DNA of 64,000 nt from assembly GCF_024679095.1 (NCBI RefSeq), contig NC_066529.1, positions 3,527,094 through 3,591,093 on the forward strand. The letters are read 5' to 3'. A program made the translations under genes and the position numbers. The DNA is from Eriocheir sinensis (lineage: Eukaryota > Arthropoda > Malacostraca > Decapoda > Varunidae). Of this stretch, positions 24,861-61,716 are shown piece after piece. How positions within the stretch are numbered: the stretch's first letter is position 1; the number at the start of each line of letters is the position of its first letter. Under the pieces are notes generated by a model, which was not told the DNA's origin, did no database searches, and worked only from the letters and a program-made list of their open reading frames with translations.

Positions 24861-25557
24861 GGATTAACCTGTTAAAGTGGTTCACTGAGAGCTCGTAGGG
24901 AACGGGGTTTGTCATTCTACTATTTTGTAAGATATCTCAAGTGAATGGCCTAGACGAGAGAGGGTGTGATAAGGGCTAAGTCACCTCAGTTCTGCTGGGT
25001 GATGCTATTGTCTTATATTTCGCGGTTTTGTTTGTTTTGTCGTAAATGCTACACTCAGTTCTTACTCTACTGTTATTTATTTTTTCTATCGATGTAAATG
25101 TTCGACTCTGATACTGTTGCTATTTTCGTCTGAACCCGGGAAAATGCCATTTAGTTTTCACTTCACAGTGACTGTTGCTTGTTGAGTTTGTCATTCAGCG
25201 ACAGATAAAAACACTAACACTTGCTTGTTTTTTTACTAATGTCGTTATATGTAATTTTTCATTGAACTTTTGATGAATACATTGAATTAATTTATTAAAA
25301 TGAACATGCTATAAAAATTACTCAGCAGCCTCAGAGAAAGATACATTATGCCACACCAGAGAAATTCTGAATACACGGCTGCGTCACGGCACGTGGTCGG
25401 TGTCCCTGGCCTGTGCTACAGCTTTATGGGGATTCGTTTACTAATGGTAAAGGTCAAGTTTTTTTCCAGCAAAAATATGACCACACCAGGTGTTCGTGAT
25501 GTTGGTAACAAGGATCGTTGCGCATTGTATCAAAGCAACAGGTGCCGAATATATGTC

Positions 25558-25559
25558 TA

Positions 25560-25590
<31 letters not shown>

Positions 25591-25604
25591 ATCTATATAT
25601 CTAT
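25558..25604. repeat. TATC tetranucleotide microsatellite
   Basis: About seven ATCT units with AT-rich flanks. The surrounding 24900-26030 holds no gene that I can recognise. Confidence 0.85.
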
Positions 25605-26090
25605 AAAATAGGAAATAATTACTTGGGGAAACTTAGATCATGATACACTAAGGCAGAAGGTAGACTAGGCTGTGAAAAGAATAAAATATTTAGATGATAG
25701 CAAAAAAAAAGAAAAAGAAATGGAAAACGCGAAATAGAGAATCCTGTATACTAGATGTGGATGGTAGGAAGTGAGGAACACATGCTTGCTAGGCTATGTT
25801 AGGTTGCCTACTGCAGCAGATTATCCATCCACTTAAAAAGAAAAAAAGAGTTGAACTAAACTAAACTATTACAGTTTTTTTGTCTAATTACCCATCCGTA
25901 TTTTTCTCTATGTGTATAAAGAAAACACAAAGGAGGAGAAAATACCCCTAAAATTGTGGTTTAAAACTATATAATTACGCAAAGCCAAAAACTATATAGA
26001 AAAAAAAATACGGGACATAAAAGCTTGACTCATTCCTGCGAACACACACACACACACACACAGAGGCAATCAGAAAATATACAACGTTAC

Positions 26091-26143
26091 CTATTCGCTG
26101 CATTCTCCTTCCCGTCCCCCGCCACTGCGCCCTCAGCCTCCAT
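26091..26143 (-). CDS. Possible first coding exon of an unidentified gene
   Basis: On the minus strand an ATG with G at -3 and G at +4 opens MEAEGAVAGDGKENAAN and runs to a donor (AATAG|GTAACG), phase 2. The 190 bp upstream are CpG-rich, unlike the flanks, as expected for a 5' UTR or promoter. No downstream exon could be linked to it, so this remains tentative. Confidence 0.27.
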
Positions 26144-26370
26144 GTCTTCACACCGTCTCGCCTAAACAAACAGCAGCTTCCCCGCCCTGCACCGTGTCGC
26201 CTGACCACGAGGTAGAGACCCGAGTGGCTCTGGCTGTCTCCACGAGGTCGGGGCTGCACGCGTCGCCTGCACAAACCCTCTATGTCGCTTCGCCGCCGCG
26301 CATTGCAGCAGCGGCAGATCATGCACAAGAGACTGCGTGTGTGTTCCCAGCTGCAGAGTGTGTGTGTGTG

Positions 26371-26375
26371 TGTGC

Positions 26376-26417
<42 letters not shown>
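26371..26417. repeat. GA microsatellite
   Basis: About 23 dinucleotides next to a short GT run. Confidence 0.95.
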
Positions 26418-26424
<7 letters not shown>

Positions 26425-26449
26425 ATGTATGTGTGCCCCAATACAGTTT

Positions 26450-26906
26450 CCCATTACTTTAATTAACTAATTGAACACCAAGACGTTATATCCAAAGGTT
26501 CGCTATATTCTATACTTATAACATTAACAGATTGTACAAGATGCTTAATCAGATTACAGCAAAGTCTATTATTTGCAGTAGTTAATATTTCTTTATACCA
26601 AATATATATAATAATAATCATCCAAGAAAAAAGTTAAATATAAACATGAAAGGCATCAAATATATGTATGACAAATATAATGTTTCCTCTAGTCTGTTAG
26701 AATTAAGTCTTTATTATTAGACATCTCAGATTTTCGTTCATTATATTTCGAGGCTCGTGGAACAAAAGGCTTACTCTATTTTTATCCATTTGTACCCCAA
26801 CAGGATTGAGTCAGGCTCGTATATCTAGAATTGTATCTCATTTTCTCATATTCCTTAAATTTAAGTATAGTTTAACACACGATTTCAAATGGCTGCGATT
26901 CCCTAC

Positions 26907-26948
<42 letters not shown>

Positions 26949-27670
26949 TCATTATATCGAAAGAGTTTAAGTGCAGCAGGGTTGTGGTGAACGTATGAAT
27001 GCAAGGGGGAAGGGGGATAATGTGCCCACATGTTGCATCTGAGCATTTCCCCTTCCTCGTCCCCCTAACGGAACATTAATTCCACTGATGTTTACATTAA
27101 TGCAATAGCTCCATCAGATATATCATGAATATTGTAACAGTGCAGACGCCAACCCTTACTGCACTGGAGGGGAAGTATGTGCTCCCAATAGGATTCGATG
27201 CAGTAGCCTACTCTTAATCCTTGTCTTCATACACACTAAAAACTCCATTGACGTGTGAATTAATGCCTTTAATCACACTATAATCTACCAGGAATATTGT
27301 AGCCATGCATGCACCAACCTAACGGCATGTCCTTCCCGTCATGGTAACACTGCAAGGTCTTCCCAGTAATACCGCTGGAGGCCTCGATCCTTCCCTTCCC
27401 GACACAATATGACAGCCTGGGTTTGACAGTGCGTGACTTACCCCCGTCAACTTGCCTCCAGCCTTGTCATCGTATGGCATCACCGCCGTAAACTAAAACG
27501 CTTCACTCTTTAGACATGAATCCATTATACTCACCGTGTACATCTTCTAATAAGGACACAAATATGATCATCAGCCATTACTTGTCCACTGCAGAACAGG
27601 GATTTTGACAACGCTGTTATAATCACTAATGTCAGGGTCTGGCCTTCTGACCTACTAGTAAAGCTTTTGT
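26450..27670. other. No gene seen
   Basis: AT-rich sequence with a GT microsatellite at 26911-26947. Two diverged segments sharing AATATTGTA(A/G)C..TGCA(G/T)(A/G)C.CCAAC near 27130 and 27295 may be an old duplication. Confidence 0.35.
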
Positions 27671-27679
27671 ATGGCTAAA

Positions 27680-27870
27680 TAAAGGTGAGTAAAGGAGGTG
27701 AATAAGCATGGTGAGTGGTGAATAGGGATGAGTAAAGATGAGTAAGTGATGAGTATAAAGCGAGTATAAGTTGAGTAGGTGAGTAAAAGTAGCGAGTAGG
27801 AGTGATGAATAAGTGGTGAGTTGAGAAAGTAAGTGGTTGATTAGTGGTGAGTAAGTGGTGATAGGTATTG
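27680..27870 (+). repeat. GAGTAAG short tandem repeats
   Basis: Imperfect repeats of GAGTAAGTGGTGA-like units, about 190 bp. Confidence 0.65.
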
Positions 27871-27908
27871 TTCAGCAGAACCAAAGAGATCACCTTGACC
27901 TACCCCAG

Positions 27909-27954
<46 letters not shown>

Positions 27955-27956
<2 letters not shown>

Positions 27957-28030
27957 CGCGCAGCAAGCCAATCAGCTGATCAGCCCTTCGAGAGGCGAGT
28001 CACGTGTGGGCGCCTTGAGTTGCCACGTCG
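27955..28030. promoter_or_regulatory. Possible promoter: CCAAT box, E-boxes
   Basis: A CpG-rich segment after an AC/poly(A) tract contains AAGCCAATCAGCTGATCAGC (CCAAT box plus CAGCTG) and GAGTCACGTGTGGGCGCC (CACGTG E-box). No adjacent gene is recognised. Confidence 0.3.
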
Positions 28031-28204
28031 CCGAGCTTCAAATTTAACGGGAAAAAATATTAGCCACCGGAACGAGATGGAAAATACAGAATAGTCTTAA
28101 CAGGCACGTATAGTTCTCATCTGACATGCTTGTAAGGTTCAGTCTGTCATTACATTAACAAGCGGTGTGGCAACTATGGGTGACGGGGTGGAACCAGCGA
28201 TGGA

Positions 28205-28365
28205 GAGTTTTATTATTATCATTATTTACAGCAAGGGAGACAGCTCAAGGGCAATAATACAATAAGACAACAAAAAAGTCCACCAGGTGCTGTTCCAATA
28301 CAACCAGACGGAAGGAGAGGCCAAAAGAGAGGTCAGTTTCGGGAGGATAGGTGTCTTGATTATAA
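28205..28365 (+). repeat. Interspersed repeat B, copy 2
   Basis: AGCAAGGGAGACAGCTCAAG, then an AAAAAAGTCC stretch, GAGAGGCCAAAAGAGAGGTC and AGTTTCGGGAGGATAGGTGT. Confidence 0.6.
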
Positions 28366-28760
28366 ACTTACCTCACGAGATGGGGGCTGCATAACATCAC
28401 TTCAGAGTTCCCAGTGCAGTCCTGGAGTTTTTGTTTCCATGTGATTCCTCCTTCAAAGTCACGAGCTCGCTTTAAACTCACTAGACACGTAAATATGATC
28501 AGAAAGTTGCAGTACACACGCGCACAGCCATGTTCTCTCCGCCCCTGCCAGAAGTAAAGAACCTCACACACGTCTAAGCGAATTATGAAGTGCTGTGTTA
28601 ATATCTTTGTGTATTGAGTAAGTAGTGTTAAGAAGCTTCAAAAGGGTCAGTGGATAATGCTTAAATAATCACTAGGGGATGATGCTTAAAGAGTTATGTC
28701 CTTTTTAGCCTAATAAGTCGCCGCGCATCGCCGCCATCACTTGTTGGGCGGCCATCACTA

Positions 28761-28768
28761 TGACGTCA
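28761..28768. promoter_or_regulatory. CRE palindrome TGACGTCA
   Basis: Perfect CREB/ATF site within a small CpG-rich stretch (28715-28770) bearing GCCGCCATC and GGCGGCCATC. It may mark a promoter; no transcript is identified. Confidence 0.3.
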
Positions 28769-29860
28769 CGATCTTTTTTTTTTATTCGCGGGTTCACGGC
28801 TGTTTGAAATTGACAGTTTGATATGTGCAGCCACAATGATAATTACCATTTACCTTGCTTGTATGTGGGTGTGAGCCGTGCAGTACACCAGCAAGACCTT
28901 CACCTCCGTTAGTTGATGCCGGTTGGAGTCTCAGGAGGTGGCGAGGTAATCACACAATGACGATCTTTTTGGTGTGAATGAAAACTACACTGGCAGACGA
29001 AAGATGTGTATTTACCAAACGGTTTCGGTGAACACTACCATCATTATCAGTGGTTTGAAGGAGGAATGTAAGTGAACGTTTGGTAAATAGCCTACTTCCG
29101 CAACTTTCGTCCGCCATTGTGGGTGTTATTCGGGTATAAGTTTTATCAGCCGGTAAATTTTAAGGCTTGTTTCACCTAAAATTATTACCTAAACAATTTA
29201 TAAACTAACAGACACCATCTAAACCCAGAGCCGTAGATGAGTAAATTGGTCTTTCCTACGGGGGTAATAGGGAGACGGAGGACAACCATGAAAAAAAAAG
29301 TAAAATCGTACCCATTGTGTTAGGCTGAATATGTCCTTTTCTGCCCTTTTTTTATTCCAGATATTTACCTTTGTCTAATATACCTCATACAAATTTATTA
29401 ATAAGTTTTCAAAGTATGGGTGCTAAACTGTAATTGTGGAAACATGAGCAATGAGAGGTAATGAGTGAGGGGAGGTGTGGAAAATAGGATAATGGGTAAA
29501 TAATGGTTGGGAACCCCGGGACTTAAACCTGTAAGTGACCTGTCGTTGTAACTGTTGGACGAGACAGTGGCGGAGGTAAACACAATTACTTTATTATGCA
29601 TTTCAATCTTCATGTTTACTCGCGGCCATGTGTTTTGTTTGTTTGTTTGTTGGTGCTTGCTGGCCCCACAGAAGGCAGCTGGCAGACTCGTAAAAAGGCT
29701 CGTGCGCGGGGATTTAAATTTTTGCCAGCGCCTGCGTTTCATTTTTTTCAAGCTCGTCCCACGTATCGAAATGGGGATGCCACCACTGGACAATGTTATA
29801 GAACGACACTCGTGCTCAGGTAGCTTGCTGAATGGATTTCGAATGAGGAGGTTGTTGTTT

Positions 29861-29875
29861 TTTATTCCGTTTATT
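29861..29875 (-). terminator. Two AATAAA polyadenylation signals for the ADAMTS gene
   Basis: On the minus strand AATAAA occurs at 29870-29875 and again at 29861-29866, about 335-345 bp after the stop at 30207. I saw no earlier AATAAA in that strand between the stop and this point. The interval 29876-30206 is therefore the probable 3' UTR; it contains no recognised repeat. Confidence 0.55.
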
Positions 29876-30206
29876 TCCAGTGGAAAAAACAATGACATTA
29901 TTTGTATAATACATACTGTTTATAATCACCTTGTAGACGATTCTTTGGTGAATCCAGTGATATACTGTACATGCCCACTTAGGAGAGTCTAAGGGATAGG
30001 AATTGGCTAAGAAGTAAAGTTTTGTATGGCGGGTGCAATGGCCTCTGGGGCCGCCACCGTGCACAGTCTTGGTACGAAGACTAATAACTTACTGCGGGTC
30101 AAAGGGGGTAGAGGATCCTCAACTCTAAGACTCTAAAAAGAAACTACATCTACCACTACAGTACATTCATGAATCAGTCACTACGCCGCTAGGTCCTCAT
30201 TCAGCG

Positions 30207-54928
<24,722 letters not shown>

Positions 54929-54990
54929 GTTGGTGGCTAGGGGGGTGGGTGAGCGCGTGGGTGCGTGGGTGAATTGGTGTCCGAGGCCCG

Positions 54991-54999
54991 TCACAGCAT
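54991..54999 (-). promoter_or_regulatory. Two-codon upstream ORF (ATG CTG TGA) before the ADAMTS start
   Basis: Immediately downstream of an acceptor-like TTTCTTCCCCAG on the minus strand the sequence reads ATGCTGTGA, 63 bp before the main ATG and out of frame with it. If a non-coding first exon is spliced here, the leader would carry this minimal uORF. Confidence 0.4.
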
Positions 55000-55874
55000 C
55001 TGGGGAAGAAACGTCATTATCGTCAACATTTTCATCAACATCATTTTCATCGCCATTTTCATAATTACTGTCATAGCTAACTACATACCTTTCTTGTTTT
55101 TGTTTACCCCCGTGAGAGGCTGTAAGGTAATAATCACAATACTCCTTTATCTTAGTATTGTAAAGGAAGAGAGAGAGGAGAGGAGGAAAGGGATAAGGAA
55201 AAGGTTAATTGTATTTGAGTTATAGTTCCCAAGTTTAAGAGCTGTCACCTATTACCAACAAAAAGAATAAAAAACGACACCTGTAACCTATTTTTTTGCC
55301 TTCATTAAAGACCACATACTTCATTTATATATTTCTCGTCCAGGCACAGTCGCGGAATACTAATAAGGACAGGAAATTAGTATGTTGGAGGTAGCCGTTA
55401 ATTAACCGCGCGTGGGGAAGTGGATCCGGCATGCTAATATTATCGGAACTGATCGCAAAATGAACATATGACCTTGAATAGAAATAAAAGTTCACGCTTC
55501 TCGCTTCTCCTAAACTGAGCAAAGGACAAAAAGGACAAATACCCTTCAAAAAAAATCCAACACATTTCCGCGCACGCTGTTTGTTATTCAGATGTCGTAA
55601 CGCATTCATAACCTCGCAGGGGGTCATCGGCTTTGTGGGGGGCGAGTCGTGGGCGGGAGACAGAGGAGATGAGATGGCAGACACTAGGCAGGAGGAGGGT
55701 GGAGGAGGGGTGAGGCATACTGAAAAAAGACGTAAGGGCGTTGTACATGGCGAGAACTGGGAAGGTACGTGAACTCTCGAGGGGGTAACATGCTTCACCA
55801 TACAACTATACTTCTACTATCTTCCCCCCCCCCCCCCCTACTGTTCCTTCACCATTATCCAATTACCTCTTTTT

Positions 55875-55912
55875 TATATACTTTTTTAACAGTAAAGGAA
55901 ACAGCTATGGGT
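55875..55912 (+). repeat. Interspersed repeat B, 5' stub
   Basis: TTTTTTAACAGTAAAGGAAA followed by CAGCTATGGG is the first 30 bases of the family only. Confidence 0.4.
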
Positions 55913-56144
55913 ATGGGTATGTGTGGGGTGGCATGGAAGATTAAGTGAGTGGGTTATTGGAGTGGGTAGATTTAGGGGTAGTGAGTATGGGAGGTAGGTA
56001 GTGAACTGGTCTAGGGCGTTGCAGTGCGTGAGTAAAGTTAGTGGGGTATGGGTGTTAAGGCGGGATGGGAAGTTGAGGGAAGAGTTAGCGTGGTGGACGG
56101 TAAGGGAAGCGTCGGGGTGTGGGCAACGTAGGGGGTGTCTGTGA

Positions 56145-56205
56145 AGGCACGCCCGCCCATCCGCCCTCCCCGCCCACCCCGCCCACGGCCTGTATTATCC
56201 ATCCG
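56145..56205 (-). promoter_or_regulatory. GC-box cluster, possible ADAMTS promoter
   Basis: On the minus strand five GGGCGG-type boxes occur within about 50 bp (GGGCGGGG, GGGCGGGG, GGGCGG, GGGCGGGC), 1.2 kb upstream of exon 1. Orientation and distance suit a promoter or non-coding first exon of the ADAMTS gene, but no TATA box or initiator was identified. Confidence 0.3.
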
Positions 56206-56239
56206 CACACACAAGTCGACGACCCGAAAGACAATTGCT

Positions 56240-56280
<41 letters not shown>
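56240..56280. repeat. AC microsatellite
   Basis: About 20 units beside the GC-box cluster. Confidence 0.95.
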
Positions 56281-56281
<1 letters not shown>

Positions 56282-56654
56282 TTGAAGGGTAGTGTTTCTA
56301 TTCCTCTATGTCTCCTTCCTTCCCCTTCCCTACCTTCTCCCTTTCTCCTTTAACAGATTATTACTCGGGAACAATTTAAGCTGAACAACCTCTAATTCGA
56401 ATGAGACCTCGATGCCTCCTTATTCGAACTGGTAGAGAGAAGAAGAGGAGCAGAGGGAGGGAGCGCATCTAAAGGACAGGACTTGATGCTTCCTCCGCTA
56501 GACCGCCACACGAATCTGGACAAACACGTCCCTTCTGTCCTTCGCCTCAAATACTACATGAAGGAGACGCAGAAAGGAGAGGTGGAAAGAGAGGTAAGTG
56601 ATAGTTTGTGTAGGTGTGTGTGTGTGTGCAAAGGTGGTGTTGGAAGTGTAGGTT

Positions 56655-56715
56655 TTATTAGGTTTTTATTAGGAGCAGTAAGTAGCGGGCTTTTTTTTTT
56701 TTTTTTTTTTTTAAG
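56655..56715 (-). repeat. Interspersed repeat B, internal fragment
   Basis: On the minus strand, poly(A) then AAGCCCGCTACTTACTGCTC and CTAATAAAAACC, the central segment of the family. Confidence 0.45.
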
Positions 56716-57296
56716 TGGATGTGGATGTGTCTGGGTGGGTAGATGTGGCTGTAGGTGTGTCTGAGTGGGTGGGTGTAGGTGTGGGTGTCTGGGTGCGTGG
56801 ATGTGGGTGGAGTCTCTTCCTCCCCGTTTATTTTTTTCTTCCTCTGTGGCAATCTCTTATGTAAACGCCTTTCTTTCTTCCCTTTCTCCCCTCGTCGTGT
56901 GTGATAGAAGCGTCATTGTTTTCCTCGGTTTGCATGTAAGCCTGACCCCATTTTTTCTTCTATGTGGAGGAGCTTGTTGTTGTTGCTGTTGCTTGTTGTT
57001 GTCACTGATGCTGCCATTCTTTATTACTTCTTATTGGCTTCTCTCTCCTCTTGACTTCTTTTTATTCTTAATCTTCTTGACCTCTTCCTTCTTTTTCCTC
57101 TTTTTCGGCTTTCTCAATTTTTTTTCTTGTTTTCTTGACGTTTTGGTTTCTTATTCTTCCTCTTGTCTTTTGTTCACCATCACACTCTAACCATCTTATC
57201 TTGCGCATTTATTGTCTTGTATCAATTACAGAGAAAAAATAAATAAACTAAGAGCGATAATCAATCATAGTTTTGCAGATTCCAGTGTTTATTTCT

Positions 57297-57700
57297 GTTC
57301 CCCGCATCCTTCCTTCCCTTCACTCCTTCCTTCATCTCCAGCCTGTTATGTGATGTTTCTCTGCAGTGCGTCAGTAGGAGGGAAGGTTACGATTTGTGTT
57401 CCCCGCATCCCTCCTTCCCTTCACTCCTTCCTTCATCTCCAGTCTGCTATGTGATGTTCCTGTGCAGTGCGTCAGTAGGAGGGAAGGTTACGATTTGTGT
57501 TCCCCGCATCCCTCCTTCTCTTCACTCATTTCTTCTTCTCCAAGCTGTTATGTGATGTTCCTGTGCAGTGCGTCAGTAGGAGGGAAGGTTACGATTTGTG
57601 TTCCCCGCATCCCTCCTTCCCTTCACTCCTTCCTTCATCTCCAGCCTGTTATGTGATGTTTCTGTGCAGTGCGTCAGTAGGAGGGAAGGTTACGAAAGCC
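57297..57700 (+). repeat. Minisatellite, 101-bp unit
   Basis: CCCCGCATCC at 57300, 57401, 57502 and 57603 begins four units containing CTCCTTCCTTCATCTCCAG, CTATGTGATGTT and CAGTGCGTCAGTAGGAGGGA. Units are nearly identical. Confidence 0.9.
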
Positions 57701-57766
57701 CTCACACACCCTATCATCATCTTACATCTTTAAACTCTCACTTCCGCTTCCCTTCCCCAGCCTCCC

Positions 57767-57806
<40 letters not shown>

Positions 57807-58259
57807 TCCTTTTCGAGTTAAGGGCACGATTCCAACAATGGCTAATGGCGAGAGTGGGTGCGGTGGCTGTAAGTTAGTCAAGCTTCGAAGTAACGATCCG
57901 GAACAAGGTGATTCGAACCCTATTTAGTGATTTAGTTCCGCTGCGTGACGTTAGAAAAGGGATTCGATGAGCCTGACCCCAAGTCGCCCCCCCCCCCCCA
58001 AAAAAAAAAATAGCGTCAACCCCCGATTTTAGGAAGACAGCGTAAAGGAGAAGTGACGAAAGAAGAAAATGTAAATGAATCGTTAGAAATCTCCATTGTT
58101 AAGTTGTTACCTCCTCCTCTTTCTCTCTCTTTCTCCGTCTATCCATCTGTCTATTTCTCTCTCCCTAACCGTATTTGTGTTGACAGCTAGAAAGATTTAA
58201 CAACGGACGAGATAATTGAACCTGTTACGAGAATTACTTCATCGTGTTGCAACTGAAAA

Positions 58260-59110
58260 CTGTTACTTCCGTTTCCTCTCCTACGCCATTCTCTCTCTCT
58301 CTCTCTCTCTCTCTTTGCCCATCCCCCTCTCCTTCTATCTCTCTCTCAATCTCTCTATCAATCTTTTACATCTTCACTTTCCGTATGTTCCCAGTGGTCA
58401 GAAAGAAAGAAAATGGAAGATGATAGGTATTGAAGTTCTTTTCCGCCCCACCATTCTCTATCTCACTCTCTCTTTCTCTGTCTCTATCCATCAATCCATC
58501 CCTCACATCTCCACTTTCCGTATGATCTCAGTGGTCAGTTAGAGAGAGAAAATGGGAGGTAATAGATAAATAAGTTCTTTTATCTCTTTCTGTATCTTTC
58601 CTTCTCTCTCAATTCTCTCCATCAATCAATCCATCACATCTACACTCTCCGTATGTTCCCAGTGGTCAGCTAGAGAAAGAAAATGGGAGATAATTGATAA
58701 GGAAGTAAGTTGTTCTCTCTCTTTCTATATCTTCCTCTCTCTTTCTCAGTCTCTCCATCAATCAATCCATCACATCTCCACTTTCCGTATGTTCCCAGTG
58801 GTCAGCTAGAGAGAGAAAATGGGAGATAATTGATAAGGAAGTAAGTTGTTCTCTCTCTTTCTATATCTTCCTCTCTCTCTCTCAAGTCTCTCCATCAATC
58901 AATCCATCACATCTCCACTTTCCGTATGTTCCCAGTGGTCAGCTAGAGAAAGAAAATGGGAGATAATCGATAAGGAAGTAAGTTCTCTCTTTCTATATCT
59001 TCCTCTCTCTCTCTCAAGTCTCTCCATCAATCAATCCATCACATCTACACTCCGTATGTTCCCAGTGGTCAGCTAGAGAGAGAAAATGGGAGGTAATAGA
59101 CAAGGAAGTA
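58260..59110 (+). repeat. Minisatellite, 130-137-bp unit
   Basis: CAGTGGTCAG landmarks at 58392, 58529, 58660, 58796, 58933 and 59063. Each unit has a CTCTCTCT stretch, TCCATCAATCAATCCATCAC and a GAGAAAATGGGAGATAAT block. A degenerate relative of the same unit ends near 59255. Confidence 0.9.
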
Positions 59111-59339
59111 AGGTCTTTTTCGTGATCTAACTGTCCACCTGTAATCATCTGAGCCACCTGGTCCCCTCAACCCTTCCTTCCGTCCTCCCGCCTCGCCCCG
59201 CACCGGCCCGTAGAGCAAGCGTGTGCGTTCCCAGCCGTGAGAAAGATAAAATGAGAGGGTGTTATTATGGGGGGGAAACTGTTTTATTGGCTTTATGGCT
59301 TTGGTAACTGTTCCTGATGAAGTTCCTCTGTGTGCGTAC

Positions 59340-61080
59340 TCTATCTTTTGCTACCTGTTGTTGTTGTTGTTGTTGGTAGAAGTAGTAGTAGTAGTTGTGA
59401 TAATTGTTGTTGTTGTTATTGTTGTTATTTATCTGCATTTCTCATTTTTTTCATATATTTTCTTCCTTTTCTTATTTTTCTTCCGCTCTTTCTTCCTTTC
59501 ATTCTTTAATATGTTTCTTCATTCTTGATATTTTTTTCTCTACTTCGTTAATTTTCTTCTTTTTCTTCATCGCTGTTTGTTTCTTATTCTTCTCTCTCTC
59601 TTTGTCTTCTTAATTTATCATCATCATCATCATCGTATTCTTCCTCCACTTCCTCTTCCTTTTCCTCTTCTTCTTCTTCTTCCTCTTCTCCTTCCTCCTC
59701 CACCGCAAAATACCACCACCTGATGTTACGTTTCACAGTCTTGAGTCTACCTTAAAAAATTACATTATCATCATTTTCTTATTACTCTTAACTGTTACTT
59801 CCGTTTTTTGTACTTAACTTTTATGCTCCCTCGTTTTGCCTTCCTGCCTTCGTTTGTTACTACTTTCTCTTCCTCATCTTCTTCCTCCTCCTCCCTTCTC
59901 TTCCTCCTCTTCCTTTCTCTCTTCCTCCTTCCTCCTCCTCCACCTTCATACTCTTTCATCCTTCCTCTCCCTCATCTTCTTCCTCCTCCTCCTTTCTCTC
60001 TTCCTCCTTCCTCCTCCTCCACCTTAATACTCTCCAATCCTCTTCCTCTCCCTCATCTTCTTCCTCCTCCTCCCTTCTCTCTTCCTCCTTCCTCCTCCAC
60101 CTTGTCTTCCTCATACCTGCTCCATTCAATCAATTCTTTCTTCCTCTTTCTCTCTTCTTCCTTTTAGCTTCTTATCTTCCTTGCTTTTTTTTTTTGTCTT
60201 TTATTAATTTTCATTCTTTTAGTTTTCTTTTTTTGTTATTTTGCATTTATATCGTATTTTCTCTCTCTTCCTCATCTTCCTTCTCCTTCCCTCCTCTATC
60301 CCTTTTTTTCCTCCTTCTCCGCTTTCTCCTTCTCTCATTTTCCTCATCCACATCCTCTTCCACTCTTGTCCACACCACGCTCTCCTCCTCCTCTTTTCCT
60401 CTCTTCCTTACACCTTTATATCAAATCTACGCTAATCTGCTCCTCTTTTATTTTTTTTTTTTTTTATTTTTTTTTACACCTTTTCCTTATTTCTTTATCC
60501 TCTCTCTCTCTCTCTCTCTCCCTTCCCCTCTCTCTCCTTCCCTTTCTCCCTCCCTCTCCCTAATGTCAATCCTTTCCCAGCATACCCTCACACGTAATCC
60601 ATTCCCTCTTCCTTCCTCTCCCTCTCCCCTCCTTTCCACTCGTCTTTCCCTTGCCTTTTCAATACCCTTCTCCCTCTCACTTTTCCCTCAATATCCATCT
60701 CGCTCTCTTCTCTCCCTTCCTCAACCACCAGCATCCCTCTCTCTCTCTCTCTGACTCCCCTCTCCCTCTCATGAAGTCACTCTCACTCTCTTTCCCTTTC
60801 TCTTATATCTGTCTCTACCTCTTTCTTATTTCAATCTCCTCCAATATACTCGTAAATTCACCTGTAGTCCGTTTTCTATTCCTTCCTCTCTCGCTTCCTT
60901 CCTTCTTCCGACTCTTCTCCCTCTCCCTCCATGCACACTCACACGCACTCCCGTCTTCCCCAATATCCATCTCCTCACTCCCTTCTCTTCCTCCCACCAC
61001 CACTACTCTCCCTCTCCCTCGCCTCTCACACTCTCTCCCGTCATCCAGTGTCGTGGCCGTGATAATTGCCCTCAGTTTTT
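59340..61080. other. Pyrimidine-rich DNA, no gene
   Basis: T and C dominate the plus strand. A repeated CTCTTCCTCCTTCCTCCTCC with ACCTTCATACTC block (59915, 60000, 60080) gives a short tandem array. Frames are open because of composition only. Confidence 0.55.
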
Positions 61081-61211
61081 AGCTCAAATTACCCGCCACT
61101 TTCCCTCCGGCTCTCTCGATCTGCATCTCTGCGTTTTGGGGCGATTTTCGACTCTTTCTTTTGGTGGGGTTTTGTTCTCTCTTTTGAGGCGAAACTCTGC
61201 TCAAAAGTGGA

Positions 61212-61213
<2 letters not shown>

Positions 61214-61247
<34 letters not shown>

Positions 61248-61311
61248 CGTGAATCTGTATGAGTGGAAGAATGAGGTGTTTTTAGTGATGTCTGTCTGTC
61301 TGTATCTTGCC

Positions 61312-61403
<92 letters not shown>

Positions 61404-61524
61404 CGCTCGCTCGCTCGTACATAAAAAAGGAAAACAGTAGCGGATGTCACAGTCAATGGCTTTTATTGCAACACAAATGAGCTGTCCCATTACTGAAGCC
61501 TTGATTTTACTTTAAGTGTTGCCG

Positions 61525-61561
<37 letters not shown>

Positions 61562-61676
61562 TATTATTACTATTATTATCTATTTTCACATGCATTTGTT
61601 TTGTGTATAATGACAGTCCGCCCTTGTTGTTGTTGTTGTTGTTGATGCTAATTTGCTGGAGACCTTGCGTGTTTAT

Positions 61677-61712
<36 letters not shown>
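61214..61712. repeat. GT, CT, ATT and GT microsatellites
   Basis: GT at 61215-61244, CT at 61314-61400 followed by GCTC units, ATT at 61527-61580, GTT at 61624-61643 and GT at 61678-61712. Confidence 0.93.

Positions 61713-61716
<4 letters not shown>

Noticed and set aside
55325..55801. 158-codon minus-strand frame upstream of ADAMTS
   Set aside because: No domain or conserved motif seen; the sequence is not clearly coding.
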